Positions 59,931 through 64,000 of a stretch of 64,000 bases of DNA are shown in pieces. The notes beneath the pieces were generated by a model that was not told the DNA's origin, searched no databases, and was given only the letters and a program-made list of their open reading frames with translations. This DNA comes from Dipetalonema caudispina (lineage: Eukaryota > Nematoda > Chromadorea > Rhabditida > Onchocercidae). The first letter of the stretch is position 1. Every line of letters starts with the position of its first letter. The position numbers and the translations under genes were made by a program. The stretch is from assembly GCA_013365325.1 (NCBI GenBank), contig JABVXV010000267.1, positions 24,191 to 88,190 of the forward strand. Direction: 5' to 3'.

Positions 59931-62181
59931 TCCAATGATTTGTGTAATCGTGTATGTAAATAAGTGAGGTAGGACGAAATCATGCGGTACATTGATTCAT
60001 TTCAACCAAATATTTCTTGCCGTCGAGTAGTTACTTAATTGATGAAATTTAAGTAAAATAACTGTCAAGTACTAAGCAATAAACCAATCATTAATAGCCT
60101 GAATAATTAATAAATTATCAAATTATTTCCGTTTACAGTGTTTAATAGTTGGACTGACTAAAAAATTAAATTATTTTCTATTGCAACACTTAATGTAATG
60201 CAATGTTTGTAACAGATTTTTGAATGATGTTATTTATAAATTGTATTAAGAAATAAGGTAATGTAGCATCATCAAGTAAAGATTCATGCTAAAGAAAAGT
60301 ATGTTTTCTTTTTTTTTTTTTGAAAATGTATGTTAGCTAATTTATCCGTACATCATCACATATGCAAGAGATTCTATATTGCTTCATTGTATCTAAATGT
60401 AAATGTAAATCCAGCTAAATTTTGTCATACTACAAACAAAATTTTATGCATAAATTGTTGCAAATTGATTGATACTTCAGTCTCTAAATAATGAAACGGT
60501 ACCGGTAATTGCTATAAGCAATGAATTACATTGTTGAAATTCTAGAAACTACAGACATGAAAATCCATTTTACATATTATTAGTAATTATAATGCTATTA
60601 AAAAAGACTCATTTTCATTCGAACTCTATTTCACAAAACTAACAGATTTATTGTTTTACGACCCCCATTCGTAATAATAATGCCATTTTAGTGTAATACA
60701 ATATTTCTTTATTAATAAAAACTATACTTAGTACTTCCCTAATGCTCTTGTTGTTAGGAAGTGTAGTGCAACGTATGCTTGTGACATTTTATTTTGCATT
60801 TCAGTATACCCTTTGGGTATTGCGATACGTTGGGAAGACGTTTATTACTACTTTTTTCGTAAATTAGAGCAACATTTCAAATCTGTCTTTCTCGCAGTTC
60901 TGAAAGATTTTTTCACACATGCGTTCTTTTAATGAAATCATGTGGATTCAAAATTTTTCATTTCAATTTTATTTCATTTTATTAAAATTAAAACCCTTAA
61001 ATCGGGCTCATTAAATTAGGCAAGCACAATTTTATGTGATTCGTTGTAAAGAAAGTTGCATAAACATCCAGTAAATATTTCTAATTGGAGATACTTCAGA
61101 AAAGCCTTCAGATAATAAGAGGTCGCTCTTATCGAAATCAAAATGATTTGAAGTATCATAAGTAGTTCATGCAATTACTCATTTGGTTTAAAGTTGTACC
61201 TTGATTTTCAATCTATCTGACTGAAAATTTCTCGTTCCACATCGAATTTTATTATTTTTAGAAATCGGTGTTGATATAATGTGCCAAAAAAGTTTTTACT
61301 GGCATGAGATGATTTCATTCAGTGAGTCGGTTATGACAGTAAAAACTCCGACTCTGAATAATTGTTATGCAGAATCCCTCTTTTGTAACATTACGGTAGA
61401 TTCATTGATAGTTAAGCGAGTATTATTCGTTTTGCTAAGTTAGTTCTTCTGGGATTTCAATCGGTAAACATAGAAATGAAGGTGAAAAAAATACTATGGT
61501 CGAAGTGCAGAATCATATAGACAACACATTTTGTAGAGTAAATTGTCTAAAGTGCATGTAACAAAAGAGGTTGCTCATTTTAAATCACATATATTATAAA
61601 CTGAAAATTTTTTGACTGACGAGTTCACTTCCTCATTTCCTGATTTCTTACGCTATATTTCGTCACTTTTTCTTCTCAGAACAGGGTAATTTAGATTATT
61701 ATAAAAAATGCATTGTTTTCTTTAGTGACTTCATAGTTTAAGAATATTAAATGTAGGATCGATCAAAAATGAGTTATAAATTTATTCCTTATTCTACTAA
61801 AAATCTTCGAAAGTAATTTAAAGGCGGTTGAGGTACTCAATATGTTCGTTGTTTACTAGACTACATTTCAAATTTCAAGTATTCGTATTTACTGTATCAT
61901 TCTCGATATGAAGTTTAAAATATTATATATACGAGAGCTCATTTCACATCTCGTTAAAGAGACAAATTTTGCATCAGTTTAAAATCTTTTGAAAATCAAA
62001 AGTTAGAAGTTTAAACGTTTATATCACCAATACTTCAACTATAAATTTTCTGTAGCAAATAGATTCTATACTAAAGTAGTAATAACCAATGAACTTTGCG
62101 CCTACATATATCGATTCTCAATTCATTTAATATATTTCATCAAAATTTTAATAATCACTTCAAAGCTATTTTGCTAAGATA

Positions 62182-62254
62182 TAAGTCATCGAAAAATTGT
62201 TCCTTCTTGTTTCAAAATTAAGTCATCGGAAAATTGTTCCTTGTTTAAAAATTA
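62182..62254. repeat. Two-copy tandem duplication, ~37-bp unit
   Basis: AAGTCATCG followed by A or G and AAAATTGTTCCTT occurs at about 62183 and 62220. A shared TTGTTT...AAAATT tail differs by a few bases. Confidence 0.8.
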
Positions 62255-63770
62255 TGTGGGAAAATGCAAAATCACAAATGATATTTTCATTGCGAACATG
62301 TAAATGATTTTTTATTAATTTATGGATTGTTTTCACAATGACTTTGCTCAAATTCATTAATTCATCAAAAGATCATTTTTTTTTTACAAGTAAGACAGAT
62401 CCAAATGAGAAAGAGACTGAATTAGAAAAAGTAGATGGAAATTAGACAAATGGAAGGAGCTTGATGAATAAAGAAGATATATTTAATACAACGATTTAAT
62501 TACAGTCTATTCGATCGCTGTTACAAATAATGCTGTAATAAGTTGAAATAAAGAGTGGAAACATAAATGCACTTTGGAAAAGAGCTTTGGATGAACAAAT
62601 GACAAAAAATCATCGTGAGAATACAGATGTTGCTAGGAATAATTCTTTTTGGTGTTATTCAATTTATTCATTCGTAAAATACAATGGAACGACCTTAGTT
62701 TATGATTATATAAGTGATTATGTACACATTCCAACAAATGCAGAAAATTAGAATCTGCTGACATAACGTTGCGATGTATGAAAATGGAAAAAGAAGAAGC
62801 AATTGGAGATTTTCGAAATTCTTCCAATGACTTTATCTTGAAATTCTTGAAACAACTTTGTCTTGAAATTTTTGTAACTACTTTAGGTACTACGAAAACA
62901 GTTTGGAAATAATGTTAAATAAATTAGAATAAATTATACCGAATTCGATTTATCTTTAATTTAATGCCAGATATCAGTAAAGCGATTGCGTCATGTTTTA
63001 ATATGAGTATTATGCAAGATTTTTGGGATCATTTGGATTTATCCAACTTGTTATAAATTGAGTAATGCTCTATTCTTTATTTTCACTGCTATCGATGTTA
63101 TCATAAATGCTTCCTTTTTTCGATAACACATGCGATTTTAAACGTTTAAAAACTGACCATATATATATATATCACGATAGCAATTTCCATTGATAATTTG
63201 TGCCGAATAGTACGAAGCTTTAATGTCGGCGGAAAAAAGCATTCACAATGTTTAGATTATCATTAAGTAATGATAATTTTGCATGACTGACAAATATTAC
63301 TGCTAAAGATGCACTGTGCGAATTTCTTATGAAATGATTAGAAGTAATGATATATTTATTTTGATTTACGTCGAGAATTGCTAATTGAGCTTGAGAGATT
63401 CTCGAACACAACTAAAAAGATCACGAGAAAATTGTTATGCAAACTGAATTAACGAAGGGCTAAAGTCGAGTCAAAATTCTATACATTTGTTCCTGACAAA
63501 TACGATTCAAGTAAAATAAAATACTGATAATTAAGGTTATGTTGCCATTAATAGTTTCCATAGTAACTGCATAAATAGAATTAATTAACGTAAATTTTTT
63601 TTCTCATATCAAGTATTAAGACATTACGGTCGTATACATTAACTACTTCAGAATTGGATCATTACATTCAGCAGTATTAACATATGAAGCATTAAAACTC
63701 TTACAAATTATAATATTCAAATTTGGGAAGGAAAAAAAATCGATTCAAGGGGAAATCGCTAGCTAACAGT

Positions 63771-64000
63771 ATGGTTATTCGTTCTTGCTATCTTATCCTA
63801 TTACTTTTAACATTATCGTTGACCTGTGATCATCATGAACACAGTGAACATGAACCTAACATGGTAGATGAACACCATGCTGGTATAAAATATATGGCGG
63901 TTGCTTTTTTTTTGCTATTTCTACTATATGGTATCGCTGGTAACATATTGATGATTGCCGTATTTTGTACCAAACAAGACAATTTCCATCATCTTGCATT
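63771..64000 (+). CDS. Seven-transmembrane receptor, N-terminal part (cut by window end)
   Basis: The ATG at 63771 opens a frame that runs to the window edge (76 codons). Residues 1-19 look like a signal peptide (MVIRSCYLILLLLTLSLTC). Residues 20-36 are acidic and His-rich (six His in 17), then a hydrophobic segment at about 41-66 carries GIAGNILMIAVF. A Gly-Asn pair in the first membrane helix is typical of class A G-protein-coupled receptors. Function and ligand cannot be told from this fragment. A CTAACAG immediately before TATG could be a splice or trans-splice acceptor, so the start may be the true N-terminus. It is transcribed away from gsy-1. Confidence 0.7.
   Translation, partial: MVIRSCYLILLLLTLSLTCDHHEHSEHEPNMVDEHHAGIKYMAVAFFLLFLLYGIAGNILMIAVFCTKQDNFHHLA

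Larger units (their letters stand above)
54081..63770. other. Divergent intergenic region gsy-1/receptor (no gene seen)
   Basis: About 9.7 kb between two divergent genes, so it should hold both promoters. It has ordinary AT-rich sequence with few homopolymers. It also has a TG/TATG repeat at 56918-56969, a possible LTR-element remnant at 59038-59930 and small tandem duplications near 62182 and 62820. No exon could be supported on either strand. Confidence 0.6.

Noticed and set aside
62633..63411. Two - strand frames of 63-64 aa upstream of the receptor gene
   Set aside because: No family resemblance, no splice context, and a length expected by chance.
63812..63830. 13-base match (CGTTGACCTGTGA) between the receptor exon and repeat copy B at 52331
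   Set aside because: Too short and without flanking similarity; probably chance.
1..64000. tRNA, rRNA, spliced-leader RNA or CRISPR array
   Set aside because: No box A/B pair with a tRNA fold, no SL1 sequence and no regularly spaced repeats were found by eye; a covariance-model search was not possible.

Overview
This window is nuclear DNA of a nematode, most likely a parasitic spirurid or filarial-type worm. The reasons are very high A+T, spliced genes with GT-AG introns, T-rich 3' splice sites running straight into exons, and conserved proteins that are clearly animal but divergent from vertebrates. The species assignment is inference. No bacterial, plasmid, CRISPR or phage features were seen.

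Three protein-coding loci can be supported. (1) A polypyrimidine-tract-binding protein gene (PTBP1/hnRNP I family, nematode ptb-1) runs on the + strand from about 445 to 41099. I could join 15 exons with consistent phases into a 1965-nt reading frame (654 aa, four RRMs). Between RRM1 and RRM2 lies a 28.7 kb stretch that contains one further large open exon (33060-33943); its transcript is unresolved. (2) A glycogen synthase gene (GT3 family, gsy-1) runs on the - strand from 54065 to 47477 in 12 exons (2022 nt, 673 aa). It is complete from the N-terminal UDP-glucose-binding loop to a short Ser/Arg tail. (3) The first 76 codons of a seven-transmembrane receptor begin at 63771 on the + strand and run off the window.

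Layout: ptb-1 and gsy-1 are convergent, with about 6.4 kb between their stop codons. gsy-1 and the receptor gene are divergent across about 9.7 kb of intergenic DNA, which holds a possible LTR-retroelement remnant at about 59.0-59.9 kb. The ptb-1 half is saturated with long A/T homopolymers, CT tracts and microsatellites. That texture stops abruptly near 45.9 kb and is almost absent across gsy-1 and beyond.

The points most worth following are: a 34-nt microexon in RRM3 that appears to match the autoregulatory 34-nt exon of vertebrate PTB genes; a 5' splice site triplicated in tandem after ptb-1 exon 3; the orphan large exon; and a ~107-bp repeat present both in gsy-1 intron 3 and just beyond the gsy-1 stop codon. 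All exon joins were made by eye from phase, splice dinucleotides and family resemblance; none was tested against RNA or databases.
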